From Halioxenophilus sp033283405 (GTDB lineage: Bacteria > Pseudomonadota > Gammaproteobacteria > Pseudomonadales > Cellvibrionaceae), in NCBI RefSeq assembly GCF_033283405.1, contig NZ_JAWMQR010000002.1, forward strand, positions 682,001-746,000: a stretch of 64,000 nucleotides of DNA, given 5' to 3'. Numbering within the stretch: the stretch's first letter is position 1; every line of letters begins with the position of its first letter. Position numbers and translations under genes: made by a program. The notes beneath the pieces are model-generated. The model was not told the DNA's origin and did not search any database. It saw only the letters and a list, made by a program, of their open reading frames with translations. Below are positions 9,107 through 18,300 of this stretch, in pieces.

Positions 9107-9346
9107 CCAATTTTTATTGGTCAGCGAATGTGTGAATGCGGGACGGGATACTAACGAGAAGATTGTTGATCGAGAAAGATCAACCGAGAAAAAACCGGGA
9201 AAGAAGGAAGAAAAAGTCGTCGTTTATTTTTAGCCATCACTGCGTTAAATAAAATGACGACATATCAATGAGTAAACTTTATCGAGCTGACCCAGAGCTA
9301 GTCTAGAAAACCGGAACAGTGCCAGGCAGATATCCTGGCTATTTTT
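9107..9346 (+). ncRNA. candidate structured small RNA or leader with its own terminator
   Basis: Successive plus-strand hairpins: CCAAT-tttt-ATTGG (9107-9120); GTTGATC-gagaaa-GATCAAC (9165-9184, a perfect 7-bp stem); an imperfect long stem with arms starting GTCGTC (9216) and ending GACGAC (9261); and GCCAGG-cagatat-CCTGGC followed by TATTTTTAA (9321-9346), a good intrinsic terminator. The nearest plus-strand coding gene upstream ends 2 kb earlier, behind other terminators, so the terminator must serve an unannotated transcript. No known riboswitch consensus (c-di-GMP, cobalamin, TPP) was recognised. The 5' end is a guess. Confidence 0.35.
9321..9346 (+). terminator. orphan intrinsic terminator
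   Basis: GCCAGG / CCTGGC stem with a 7-base loop, followed by TATTTTT on the plus strand. No plus-strand CDS ends nearby; on the minus strand it would lie downstream of nothing useful either. Confidence 0.55.
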
Positions 9347-9454
9347 AATCAAGCAAACTTTTGGGTTTAAGCCAGATTCGCTTTGGCCATTCAACGTGCC
9401 AAAGGCACTCAAAATTGCATTCGTTGAAGCGTCAATTAAGAGTGGTCGACCGGC

Positions 9455-10093
9455 TCAGCTGTCCCGATTGCGGCCAAAATCGACGGTAATAATATTATCT
9501 TCACTGGCCACCACCGCCGCTTTCACTTTCTCCCGGTCGGCATCAATACGCAGATCAATCAGATTTAAACAGATATCACCAAAGGCTTCGGCGGCGGTTG
9601 GTTTGCCCTGGGCCTTATCCAAAGTCGGCTGCCGACTGTTGATATCGTAGCTATAGGTAAATGCGGCCCGGCCATCAACCGGCAGCGGCTCGCGATCGTA
9701 GAGAAAACGGCGCTCCAGCTTTTCCATCACCTTGATCAACTTACCCTCTTCCAAAGGTTCGGGATCGAGACGATAAACCTGCTCACTGGCAATAGCCTGC
9801 AACTGCTGCCGCAAGGTGGCGCTGTCGTAGAGATCGGCCTGTTTACAGATGGCCGCCGCCTCCCGCCAAAAGCGATCGGTAAAGTATTGAGGGAAATTGG
9901 CGAACTGTTCAGTGGTGACGCCACAAAAAACCATAATGTACTGGCTGTACTGCTCCTGGGCGACAATACAGGTATCGGTACCAATCAACGCCGCATGGCA
10001 GCGCCAGACCAGATCCGCCTCATGCACCGGCGCGCGCACAATATGCCGGTGCAGTGGCTTGACCAGCTCCTTTGGCAGGTTAAACAGGATCAT
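9455..10093 (-). CDS. uncharacterised protein, possibly DUF6933-like, in truncated haemoglobin operon
   Basis: About 212 residues, no signal peptide or membrane span, so probably cytoplasmic. The segment RCHAALIGTDTCIVAQEQYS followed by IMVFCGVTTEQFANFPQYF loosely resembles DUF6933 proteins (an RNA-binding-like fold of unknown role); I hold this weakly. I place the start at the ATG at 10093, which overlaps the end of the haemoglobin gene by 14 bases; a GTG at 10108 is the alternative. Overlap and common strand show cotranscription with the haemoglobin and the SUFU-like gene. Function unknown. Confidence 0.55.
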   Translation of the reverse strand: MILFNLPKELVKPLHRHIVRAPVHEADLVWRCHAALIGTDTCIVAQEQYSQYIMVFCGVTTEQFANFPQYFTDRFWREAAAICKQADLYDSATLRQQLQAIASEQVYRLDPEPLEEGKLIKVMEKLERRFLYDREPLPVDGRAAFTYSYDINSRQPTLDKAQGKPTAAEAFGDICLNLIDLRIDADREKVKAAVVASEDNIITVDFGRNRDS

Positions 10094-10541
10094 GAAAGCC
10101 GGCCCCACTAACAGGTTTTACGGGCTCACACATCAGGCGAATACTCTCCGCCGGCGTGGCAAATTTTTGCAGAAGGTGAGTAATCAGCTCGTCGGGGTAA
10201 CCCAGCTCGGTAAGCGCCTGCTGCATACAATCCAACCAGGCCTCTTTATCACCCATGTTAATGGGCAGGTGCTTGTGGGCCACCGGCAGGCTAATGGAAC
10301 CATACTGCTCGGCGAACAATTTTGGTCCGCCCAACCAGCCCGACAAGAAAGCCACCAGCTTCGCCTTGGAAACCGTCAAATCCTGAGCGTGCATATTGCG
10401 AATACGGAGAAAACGGGGCTCCGTTTCCATAATTTGATAAAAACGCTCAACCAGCGCTTCGAGACCCACCAGTTCGCCAACGGCCCGGTAACTGCCATCG
10501 CCAACACCAAACACGGGTAATTCACTGCTGTTGTCACTCAT
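10080..10541 (-). CDS. group II truncated haemoglobin (trHbO-type)
   Basis: 153 residues with the 2-on-2 globin pattern of group II proteins: an N-terminal GVGDGSYRAVGELVGLEALV, then FYQIMETEP, the FLSGWLGGPKLFAEQYG block (the conserved Trp at G8 type position is in this region), and KHLPINMGDKEAWLDCMQQAL, where the His of KHLP is the probable proximal haem ligand. Such proteins bind O2 and NO and are usually linked to oxygen or nitrosative stress rather than storage. It sits one base downstream of the SUFU-like gene and overlaps the next gene, in a tight three-gene unit that has no other redox enzyme. Confidence 0.88.
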   Translation of the reverse strand: MSDNSSELPVFGVGDGSYRAVGELVGLEALVERFYQIMETEPRFLRIRNMHAQDLTVSKAKLVAFLSGWLGGPKLFAEQYGSISLPVAHKHLPINMGDKEAWLDCMQQALTELGYPDELITHLLQKFATPAESIRLMCEPVKPVSGAGFHDPV

Positions 10542-10542
10542 C

Positions 10543-11223
10543 TTAGACCTCGACCACAGACGGCCGCTGAGACAGGGAACGACTACCTACCCCCGCCTTG
10601 TAGAGCTTATCCAAAAGCTCCTGCCGCCCGGCCAGCCCCCGCCCCACCAGCCAGGCCATCTCCGTGCCGGTCAGCAGGGTGGCGGCCACCAGGCGAATAT
10701 TACCGGTCATGATCTCAAAGCCGCCGGCAAACTCGGGTGGAGTGTGCAGCATGGCGCCCACCAGGCCGCGGCCATCTTTGATGTGCTCGATATTAAAACG
10801 GATCGCCATGGGTTCGTCACGCAACAGCGTGGTGGCCAGCCGCGGAAAGGCGGCCAGGGTGTGACTGATCTCCGCGGTCATGGGAAACAGCCAGGTATCG
10901 GTTAGCGCCATCAGTGAATCGTTGTCGGCCAGTTGTATCTCCGGTGACTCGACATACACCTCCAAGCCCAGGCCATTGGCGGAACGATCCCGCTCCACCC
11001 AGGGGTCGGAGAGGCCATCGGAGATAATACAGGCGCAGTCGCCATGCTTCAGGGCCAGCCAGGCGGCATCGGAGGGCCACTCTGGGCCATCGTTCACCGG
11101 CCCCATCATCGACGTCAGCGAGAAGATCTCGGGCGAGAGTATCTTCTGCAGGGCAAGGTGCCGTAACTGACTGGCTCGCTCCAGCCGCTCGGCATAATTG
11201 TTCACAGGGGCGGTACCAGACAT
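10543..11223 (-). CDS. suppressor-of-fused-like domain protein (tentative)
   Basis: About 226 residues, soluble. Segments EWPSDAAWLALKHGDCACII, SDGLSDPW, GLGLEVYVES and GNIRLVAATLLTGTEMAWLV recall the bacterial suppressor-of-fused (SUFU) domain family, which in bacteria is often found near toxins or as a stand-alone protein of unknown role. This is from memory of the family pattern, so moderate confidence. I use the ATG at 11223, with GTG at 11235 as an alternative. It is the first gene of the unit with the truncated haemoglobin (one-base spacing). Confidence 0.5.
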   Translation of the reverse strand: MSGTAPVNNYAERLERASQLRHLALQKILSPEIFSLTSMMGPVNDGPEWPSDAAWLALKHGDCACIISDGLSDPWVERDRSANGLGLEVYVESPEIQLADNDSLMALTDTWLFPMTAEISHTLAAFPRLATTLLRDEPMAIRFNIEHIKDGRGLVGAMLHTPPEFAGGFEIMTGNIRLVAATLLTGTEMAWLVGRGLAGRQELLDKLYKAGVGSRSLSQRPSVVEV

Positions 11224-11637
11224 AAACTTCTTCACTCGCTAAACAACCAACAGTAGGACTACAGGAGCAAGGATAAGACCAGCCACAACCCCCACAAAAA
11301 CCAGAAATAACCAGTTAAATCAATAGATTATATAACCACCCCCAGTTGCTCACTTGCAGCAAAGACAACAAATTGGAGGAAAGCCAGCAAAACAGAGACG
11401 CCGGTAAAACCGCAGCGTCTCAATGTTCAGGGGACGTTAGTGGCAAAGTGAAACCGACTTGGCGATAATCTCTCTCACTCAGGCAGATTACCACTTAGCG
11501 ATTTCAGTCAACGATGCCATCAACCGTCAACCCGCCGCAGAGAGCAAGCACAACGGGTCGCAGGACCGCATTGGCCTTAGGGTGATACCAGAATGCTGGG
11601 TAACACGAAGAAATCTTAGCTCCCCGAGGATCTCACC
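11224..11637. other. divergent intergenic region
   Basis: About 410 bases between the haemoglobin unit and the acyltransferase gene. One hairpin is visible, GAGACG ... CGTCTC at 11395-11421, with an inner CGGT-aaa-ACCG; it has no T run. No convincing reading frame or promoter was picked out. Confidence 0.35.
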
Positions 11638-12732
11638 TTGCACGACAACAATATTGGTACGTTACGTTTTTTCGGCGCTTTTTTTGTGCTCCTAGGCCAT
11701 GGCTTTACACTTTCCGCCGGCGATGCCGCGGTTCATGATCCGCTTAGCCATTGGTTGAAATTTTATACTCCGTTCAACAAAGCTCTACCTGGTGTTGGAG
11801 TAATGCTCTTCTTCGTGTTGTCGGGCTACCTCATTACCGCCAGTTTTCAACGCAGCCGCAGCACGATCGATTACTGCTTGGCAAGATTTTTACGTATTTA
11901 CCCAGCGCTGTTCGTCGCTGTGATTTTCTGCCTGCTGATAGGGCTCTTTTTTACTACATTACCCGCAGTCGATTATTTAAGACATCCGGCCACACATCGT
12001 TTCTTTACTCAAAATACCGTTTTGTTTCTGGGCATCTCATTCCACCTACCTGGAGTCTTTTCCCAACTACCATGGCCAAACGGGATAAATGGATCACTCT
12101 GGACACTTCCCGTTGAGCTTGGCATGTACGGCTACGTTTTCGTACTGGGTGTACTGAAAGTATTCAACAATCGTCTGCTGTTTAATATTGTTGCCAGCGC
12201 ACTCGTTGGTCTGTTCCTTTATAACCCCGGCGACTTCCCTCTATTAACCCGACCAGGCTATGCCTATCTCGGCCTCTCCTTTCTGTTAGGCGCAGCCTTT
12301 TATATCAATCGCGAAAGGATTAACTACAACTTGTCGGTATTGGCGGGATTGGTGCTACTCTCCGCAGTTCTCTACGGCAGCCGCTATTACAACTTTTTCG
12401 CACTGATCACCTTTACCTACGGCGTTCTTTTTTTAGGGCTGAGTCAACGTTTACGCCTTCCCCGGTTAGACAAATACGGTGATCTCTCATACGGACTATA
12501 CCTTTATGCCTTTCCCGTACAGCAGACACTGATTTACTACATCGGAGGACATCACCCCTGGCTACTTAACTTATCAGCCTTGATCATTTCTCTGGTATTA
12601 GCCGTACTCTCCTGGCGTTTTATCGAACAGCCGGTACTGGCTAGGCGTATAACGATTGTTAATCTAATCACCCGGGCCCACCTCGCTCTTACCAAGCGCT
12701 TATTAAGTGAGCCAGTCAAATCCAAAAACTAA
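11638..12732 (+). CDS. acyltransferase family 3 membrane protein (OafA/YrhL-like)
   Basis: 364 residues with about ten membrane segments. The family signature near the N-terminus is seen in LRFFGAFFVLLGHGF (the R-x10-H pattern of acyltransferase 3) and LFFVLSGYLI, where the FxLSG block is conserved. The family transfers acetyl or other acyl groups to sugars of surface polysaccharides. Start is TTG at 11638, supported by a GAGGAT ribosome site eight bases upstream and by the position of the signature. The C-terminal span ends in a basic tail. No glycan genes are adjacent, so the acceptor is unknown. Confidence 0.85.
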   Translation: MHDNNIGTLRFFGAFFVLLGHGFTLSAGDAAVHDPLSHWLKFYTPFNKALPGVGVMLFFVLSGYLITASFQRSRSTIDYCLARFLRIYPALFVAVIFCLLIGLFFTTLPAVDYLRHPATHRFFTQNTVLFLGISFHLPGVFSQLPWPNGINGSLWTLPVELGMYGYVFVLGVLKVFNNRLLFNIVASALVGLFLYNPGDFPLLTRPGYAYLGLSFLLGAAFYINRERINYNLSVLAGLVLLSAVLYGSRYYNFFALITFTYGVLFLGLSQRLRLPRLDKYGDLSYGLYLYAFPVQQTLIYYIGGHHPWLLNLSALIISLVLAVLSWRFIEQPVLARRITIVNLITRAHLALTKRLLSEPVKSKN

Positions 12733-12748
12733 TCCACAAGGAAAATAG

Positions 12749-13246
12749 ATGAACCGTATAGCGCTACTCCTATTGGCACTGGCTCTCCCCTGCGCCGTCA
12801 CAGCGGAGCCAAGTAAACGCGAAAGCGTTGAGGAGCTGATGTCACTTACCAAGGTCGACAGCATGGTCGACAGCATCTACAGCCAAATGGATAAGATGTT
12901 AATCAACATGAGCCAACAGATGGGTATTCAGCCGTCTGAGCAGGCGGTCTTCGACAATTTTATGCGCAAGGTGGCCGCTGCGATGCGGCAGGAGATGTCT
13001 TGGGAGGTGATGAAAGAGCCGATGATTAACATCTATCTGAAGACCTACACAGAGCAGGAGATACAGGACATGCTGGTTTTCTATCAATCGGAAACCGGCA
13101 AGTCCCTGGTCGCCAAGATGCCAGCGGTTATGACTGAATCGATAACACTCTCCCAGCAGATGATGAGCAACTTTATGCCCACGTTAAGAGAGCTGAGCGC
13201 TGAATTTGCAACGGAGATTGAGGCAGGCCGGGCGCAAAACCAGTAG
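12749..13246 (+). CDS. exported DUF2059 domain protein
   Basis: 165 residues. Signal peptide with cleavage near AVTAEPS (about residue 19). The mature part carries the DUF2059 pattern: repeated Met-rich helices, MVDSIYSQMDKMLINMSQQM, and near the end LVFYQSETGKSLVAKMPAVM. DUF2059 proteins are periplasmic and of unknown function. An AAGGAAA ribosome site lies before the ATG. It follows the acyltransferase gene by 16 bases and may be cotranscribed with it. Confidence 0.8.
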   Translation: MNRIALLLLALALPCAVTAEPSKRESVEELMSLTKVDSMVDSIYSQMDKMLINMSQQMGIQPSEQAVFDNFMRKVAAAMRQEMSWEVMKEPMINIYLKTYTEQEIQDMLVFYQSETGKSLVAKMPAVMTESITLSQQMMSNFMPTLRELSAEFATEIEAGRAQNQ

Positions 13247-13345
13247 CCACCACATTCATGCACTACCATCCCCAGTAAGCAAAAGGGCCGAGCTTTTATC
13301 ACTACCAAGGCCGGCTCACTCCCAACTAACCATCAAGGATTGAAT

Positions 13346-13744
13346 ATGACCCAGGAAGACGCCGCCAAAGCTGTGGTAATGCAATATGTCGAGGCTTTTA
13401 ATCAGGGCAACATGAATAAACTGCGGGAGATACTGGCCGACGACGCCCAGATTCAGGGGGTTTTTGGCCAGGGTATTTTTGACAAGATAGCCCCCATTTG
13501 GCGCCAGCTCATCGAGGGTTATGGTATGCAACTGGAGGTGCAATCGATGGTCGCCGAGGGCAACACCGTCGCCGTACGCTACCTCGAAAGCGGCACCTTT
13601 CGCGCCGCCGCCTTCGGCCAACAGCCCACTGGAAAATCCTATCAACTGGTTGCCATGGAGTGGTTTGAAATTGAAGCCGGTAAAATAAAAAGCCGCTGGG
13701 GTGCGCGTGACTCTGCCTCACAAGCCAAGCAACTTGGAATCTAA
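13346..13744 (+). CDS. NTF2-like / SnoaL-like small protein
   Basis: 132 residues. The sequence YVEAFNQGNMNKLREILADD, then MVAEGNTVAVRYLESGTF and a closing WFEIEAGKIKSRWGARD, fits the nuclear transport factor 2 family cone fold, which covers isomerases, dehydratases and ligand binders. The start at 13346 has AAGGA six bases upstream; the TTG at 13340 is less good. No catalytic residues can be assigned with confidence. It is 100 bases after the DUF2059 gene. Confidence 0.75.
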   Translation: MTQEDAAKAVVMQYVEAFNQGNMNKLREILADDAQIQGVFGQGIFDKIAPIWRQLIEGYGMQLEVQSMVAEGNTVAVRYLESGTFRAAAFGQQPTGKSYQLVAMEWFEIEAGKIKSRWGARDSASQAKQLGI

Positions 13745-13868
13745 CCGACAACCCCATATCCAAACACCGTCTTGAGCAATATCCCTACTTAGAGCAAGAT
13801 TCGAGAGGTTACCAAATCACCGACCAGTGCGGCAACAGCGCCGCTTTCACTGCCCTGGAGAACAAAAA

Positions 13869-14903
13869 CTAAGAAGCCTTACCGATAACCTTGCGCACCA
13901 ACACCTTGCGAATAGGGCCATCTATTTTTTTCTCCAAGACAATTGAGCTAAGCACAAGCACGATTACCAATAAAACGCCGAAATAGGGCTGATTGAGAAC
14001 TATCGTATTTGGAGCTAGAAAATAGACCAGTTCGCCAATTGGTTTATGAAAAACATATATGGGATAACTCGCCAACCCCAAAAGGACCAACCATCGACTT
14101 AAGCGATCAGCTTTGGTGGTTGCACACAAAATCAAGCATGCCGGGAAAACCAAAAACACGCTCAGCACATCAACCAGGAAGTCAACCGCCCCTAATGCAG
14201 GCACAAAGAACATCAGAAAAATCATCAGCATCGCCAGAATCGGACTCTGAGGAAACCTGCCACTTTCCAGCTTCCTACTAATATATACCCCCATCAAAAT
14301 GCCAAACGCTGCACGCAGAAATCCTGTTATTACGGAAATACCCCCCCAGCGAAAGCCGCTATCGAGATTCCCCACCTCTGACGCGGCAAGAAATAAACCA
14401 GCACCCGCAGCAGTGAGTAAAATACCAAGTACTTTTGGTTTAAGTAATGGCCTGCCAACGGCATATAGAAAATTGACAATCAATTCAAAAAAAAGAGACC
14501 AGTAAGGACCATTGACTGGATAGAGACTGCCTGCCATTGAGGGCAGCGAAGGCAAAAACAGCAGCGACAGCACGCCCACGCTGATAAAATCATTCACCCC
14601 CAGCAGATCAGCTCCCGGGCTGGATAAAATGAAAGCAGGCATAGCTATACAGAGCGAAGCTAAATAGACAGGGTAAACCCTAATTAATCTTAACTTCACA
14701 AACTGGCCTATCGTAATATCACGCCGTGCCAGTCTACCCGCATAAGATTCGGCGATAACAAATCCACTTAAGATAAAAAACAGATCGACTGCCAGGTAAC
14801 TCCGGTAAACTTCAAAACCCCAGTAACCCACCGTATGCCTGAGCAATATAAAGATTGCCGCAACGCCACGGATACCATCCAGGTACGCATATCTTTTGTT
14901 CAT
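13869..14903 (-). CDS. acyltransferase family 3 membrane protein (OafA-like)
   Basis: 344 residues with about ten membrane segments. The N-terminal signature is clear: YLDGIRGVAAIFILLRHTVG (the R-x10-H pattern) and LFFILSGFVIAESY. The central YWSLFFELIVNFLY segment is typical. It is distant in sequence from the plus-strand acyltransferase at 11638, so this is not a recent duplication. It probably O-acylates a surface glycan or lipid, acceptor unknown. Start ATG at 14903. Confidence 0.87.
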   Translation of the reverse strand: MNKRYAYLDGIRGVAAIFILLRHTVGYWGFEVYRSYLAVDLFFILSGFVIAESYAGRLARRDITIGQFVKLRLIRVYPVYLASLCIAMPAFILSSPGADLLGVNDFISVGVLSLLFLPSLPSMAGSLYPVNGPYWSLFFELIVNFLYAVGRPLLKPKVLGILLTAAGAGLFLAASEVGNLDSGFRWGGISVITGFLRAAFGILMGVYISRKLESGRFPQSPILAMLMIFLMFFVPALGAVDFLVDVLSVFLVFPACLILCATTKADRLSRWLVLLGLASYPIYVFHKPIGELVYFLAPNTIVLNQPYFGVLLVIVLVLSSIVLEKKIDGPIRKVLVRKVIGKAS

Positions 14904-15319
14904 ATTTCTACTTCCAGGAATCCCAGCACTACTAGACTATCGTTGCACACCGCAAGAGCGATACTGATTCCCTATTAGACTCAACAGTGATCCAATCACT
15001 GTCATCCGCAACCGCAGATACCCGCAAATCATCCCCAACAGCCGCCATCCACGATGCCACCATCAGTAATAACATCAAGCCAAGGTTACAACAAGTTGCT
15101 ATAGCCATGAATAAAACAAGGCTATATTGGAATTTAACCACCCGCTTCACTATACTCGACTCATTCCAGGTTCAACTTTGTGGCTGTAAAGCCTCTCCCT
15201 GTGTATTTCAGTTGTAGAAAAGAAAGACCAAACCCGAAGACTGATTATGGCCAGCAGTAAGACCAACCGCTGCCTAACCAGACTTTAGTAAACAGAAACA
15301 GGCTAGTGAACCCACGCTC
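14904..15319. other. divergent intergenic region with a perfect dyad
   Basis: About 415 bases between the acyltransferase and the MASE3 c-di-GMP gene. It holds the dyad listed separately at 14984-15002 and, just before the start of the MASE3 gene, a near-perfect tandem 14-base duplication starting GTGAACCC at 15307 and 15320. No further reading frame is convincing. Confidence 0.35.
14984..15002. promoter_or_regulatory. operator-like perfect dyad
   Basis: ACAGTGAT-cca-ATCACTGT, eight-base perfect arms with a three-base centre. It lies 81 bases before the minus-strand acyltransferase start and 318 bases before the MASE3 gene. The shape is that of a repressor operator; no regulator gene is next to it. 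Confidence 0.4.
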
Positions 15320-18300
15320 GTGAACCCGCGCTCGACATTGATCACCGGTCGCTATTCGACCGTCGCTCTATCTCTTTTACCCTTGGCTTGCGCACTGGTG
15401 GCAGTTGCTGCAATGCGATTGATTTCCGATTACACGGGAATTGTCCATGTGGCATTTTACCTGCCACTGCACACCCTGCTGGAAATTCTCTCCGTGGTGA
15501 TATCCGCGCTGATTTTTAGTGTTGGCTGGAGTAACAGTAGCCGGCAGTATATTGGCTTCATCTACCTGCTCGCTTACGCCTTCCTTGCAGTTGCCATTTT
15601 CGATTGCGCGCACCTGCTCTCTTACGACGGCATGCCGGATTTCATTACCCCCAACCACCCGGAAAAGTCGATCAACTTCTGGTTGATCGGTCGCGCCCTG
15701 GTGGCGATTGTACTTTTTTTGGTAGTGCTAAAGCCGGATATCTCCAGCCGCGCCTTTAGTAATCGGCTGCTCACCTTAGCCATTACACTCACTCTCACAC
15801 TGCTTGCCTGCTATATCATTTTGTTTCAGGAGAGCCGTCTACCGCACACATTTATCACCGGGCTTGGGCTCACGCCCTACAAAATCCGCTTTGAGTACAC
15901 GGTCGTCTTGGTGCACATAGCCAGCGCTATTCTGCTCGCCTTTCGGCTGCGCCGGCCACTGCCGTTTAATGGCGTTGTGCTGCTGCAGGCGCTGTGCATT
16001 ATGATTCTCAGCGAGTACCTGTTTACCCGTTATCGCGACATCAACGACACCGATATCTTTCTGGGTCACGTCTTTAAAAGTGTCGCCTACCTCTTTTTAT
16101 ATCGCGCTATCTATACTGAGGCGATCGAGCTGCCCTACAACCTGCTCAATAAAGCCAAGCGGGAAATTCAGTTTCTGGCCAATAACGTACCGGTTTATAT
16201 CGCGCAGGTTGATAAGCACAAGCGCTTCAGTTTTGTGAATCGACCCTATGCACAGCTCCTGGGGGTTCCCCCCGCCAATATCGTCGGCCAGCCGTGTGAG
16301 CTGGTTTTCGATAAAACCACATTTAAAGCACTTGATCCACTTATGAACAACGCTCTGCTAGGGAAGTCCAGCACCATCGAGCTCAGCCTAAACTTCGCAG
16401 GAGGGGTGACCAAAACCCTGCTCTACCAGTTGCAGCCGCAGCCCGGCCAGCAGCTACACCGAGATGGGTTTATTGTGGCGGTGTCGGATATCACCGAGCT
16501 GGTGCACAGTATGCAGCTGGCCAAACAGACCAGCGACCTGCTGCACTCGATTATTGAGCATGTGCCGGTATGTATCTTCTGGAAAGACAAAAATTTGAAC
16601 TACCTCGGCGGCAACACCCCCTTCGCCCGCGATGCCGGCCTCGCCTCGCCTGAGGAGCTACCCGGCAAAACCGATTTCGAGCTTCCCTGGAAGGATCAAG
16701 CCAACAGTTATCGCGCCGATGACCAACGAGTGTTGGACTCCGGCGAAGCCAAGCTTAATTTCATCGAACCGCAAACCACTGTCGATACAACGGAGCAGTG
16801 GGTAATGACCTCCAAGGTGCCACTACGCGATAACGCAGGCGAAATTATTGGCGTACTCGGCGTTTATGCCAACATCACTGCCATGCGCAACACCGAGGCA
16901 GCGCTGCGTAAACTTTCCATGGCAGTGGCTCAAAGTCCGAATGTGGTCTTTATTACCGACGCCGAAGAGCGCATTGAGTACGTCAACCAGGCCTTTACCG
17001 ATATCACCGGCTACAGCAGTGAGCAGGCCATCGGTCAAACTCCGCGACTGCTTAAATCCAACAAAAACTCTCCGGTGGTCTATCGCGATCTCTATACCCA
17101 CCTCACTCATGGCGAGACCTGGCGCGGTGAGCTGATCAACAAAACCCGCCAGGGCACCGAGTACATCGCCTCGGTGATTATTTCACCCATTCGTCAGACC
17201 GACGGCACACTCACCCACTACCTCTGCCTGCAGGAAAATATCACCCTGCAGAAGCGCGCCCAGCAGCGCATCGAAAAACTGGCCCACTTCGACCAACTAA
17301 CCGGGTTACCCAACCGGGAACTGCTAAGGCAACGCCTAGACCAGGCGATTATCACGGCCCAAACAAACAACAGCTCTTTTGCCGTAATGTTTATTGACCT
17401 GGATCACTTTAAAAATATTAACGACAGCCTCGGCCACAGCATCGGCGACCAGGTTTTGATTCGCACCGCAGAGCGTATTCTGAGTAACTCCCGTGAAGAG
17501 GACTCCGTCTGCCGACTGGGGGGCGACGAATATATTCTGATATTGCCCAACACCGACAAATTTGGTGCTGAGCGGGTGGCGAGAAAAATTATCGATACCA
17601 TCTCCCAACCCATGCATATTCATCAGTACGAGTTGGTCATTACCCCCTCCATCGGCATCGCCTTTTATCCCGAGCAGGGCGAGGACCTGGAGGCGCTCTC
17701 CAAAAATGCCGATACCGCCATGTACTACGCCAAACAGAGCGGGCGCAACAACTTCTACTGCTTTAACCCCGATATGCAGGCGCATACCGCCCGCACAGTT
17801 ATTTTGGAGTCCGCGTTGAGGCGCGCGTTGGAGCAGGAGCAATTCACCATTCACTACCAACCGCAAATCGCCCTGGCCAGCGGCAAATTGATTGGCGCCG
17901 AAGCGCTTCTGCGCTGGCACCATCCCGAGTTGGGCTGGGTGTCGCCCGCGGAGTTTATCCCCATTGCCGAGTCCGCCGGCTTGATCAACCCCATCGGCGA
18001 GTGGGTACTGCGCAATGCCTGCGCGCAACTGCGCAGCTGGCTCGATTTAGGCTTGCCCGCCTTGGTACTGGGCGTTAATCTCTCCGCGGTACAGTTGCGC
18101 CAGAGCGATATTGCCAGCACCATTACCACCATACTGCAGGAGTACGATCTGCCCTACCACTGCCTGGAGCTGGAAATTACCGAAGCGGTCGCCATGAGCA
18201 ACTATGATGCTGCCGTGGAGCTGATGAATAATCTGCGCGATAAAGGCGTGCAAATTTCGATTGATGATTTTGGTACCGGCTATTCCAGCCTCGCTTACCT

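Larger units (their letters stand above)
8838..9454. other. long non-coding region with several hairpins
   Basis: No convincing reading frame. It contains the peroxidase promoter side (8838-about 9000) and, in 9107-9346, at least four inverted repeats ending in a terminator that belongs to no annotated gene. See the separate ncRNA entry. Confidence 0.4.
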
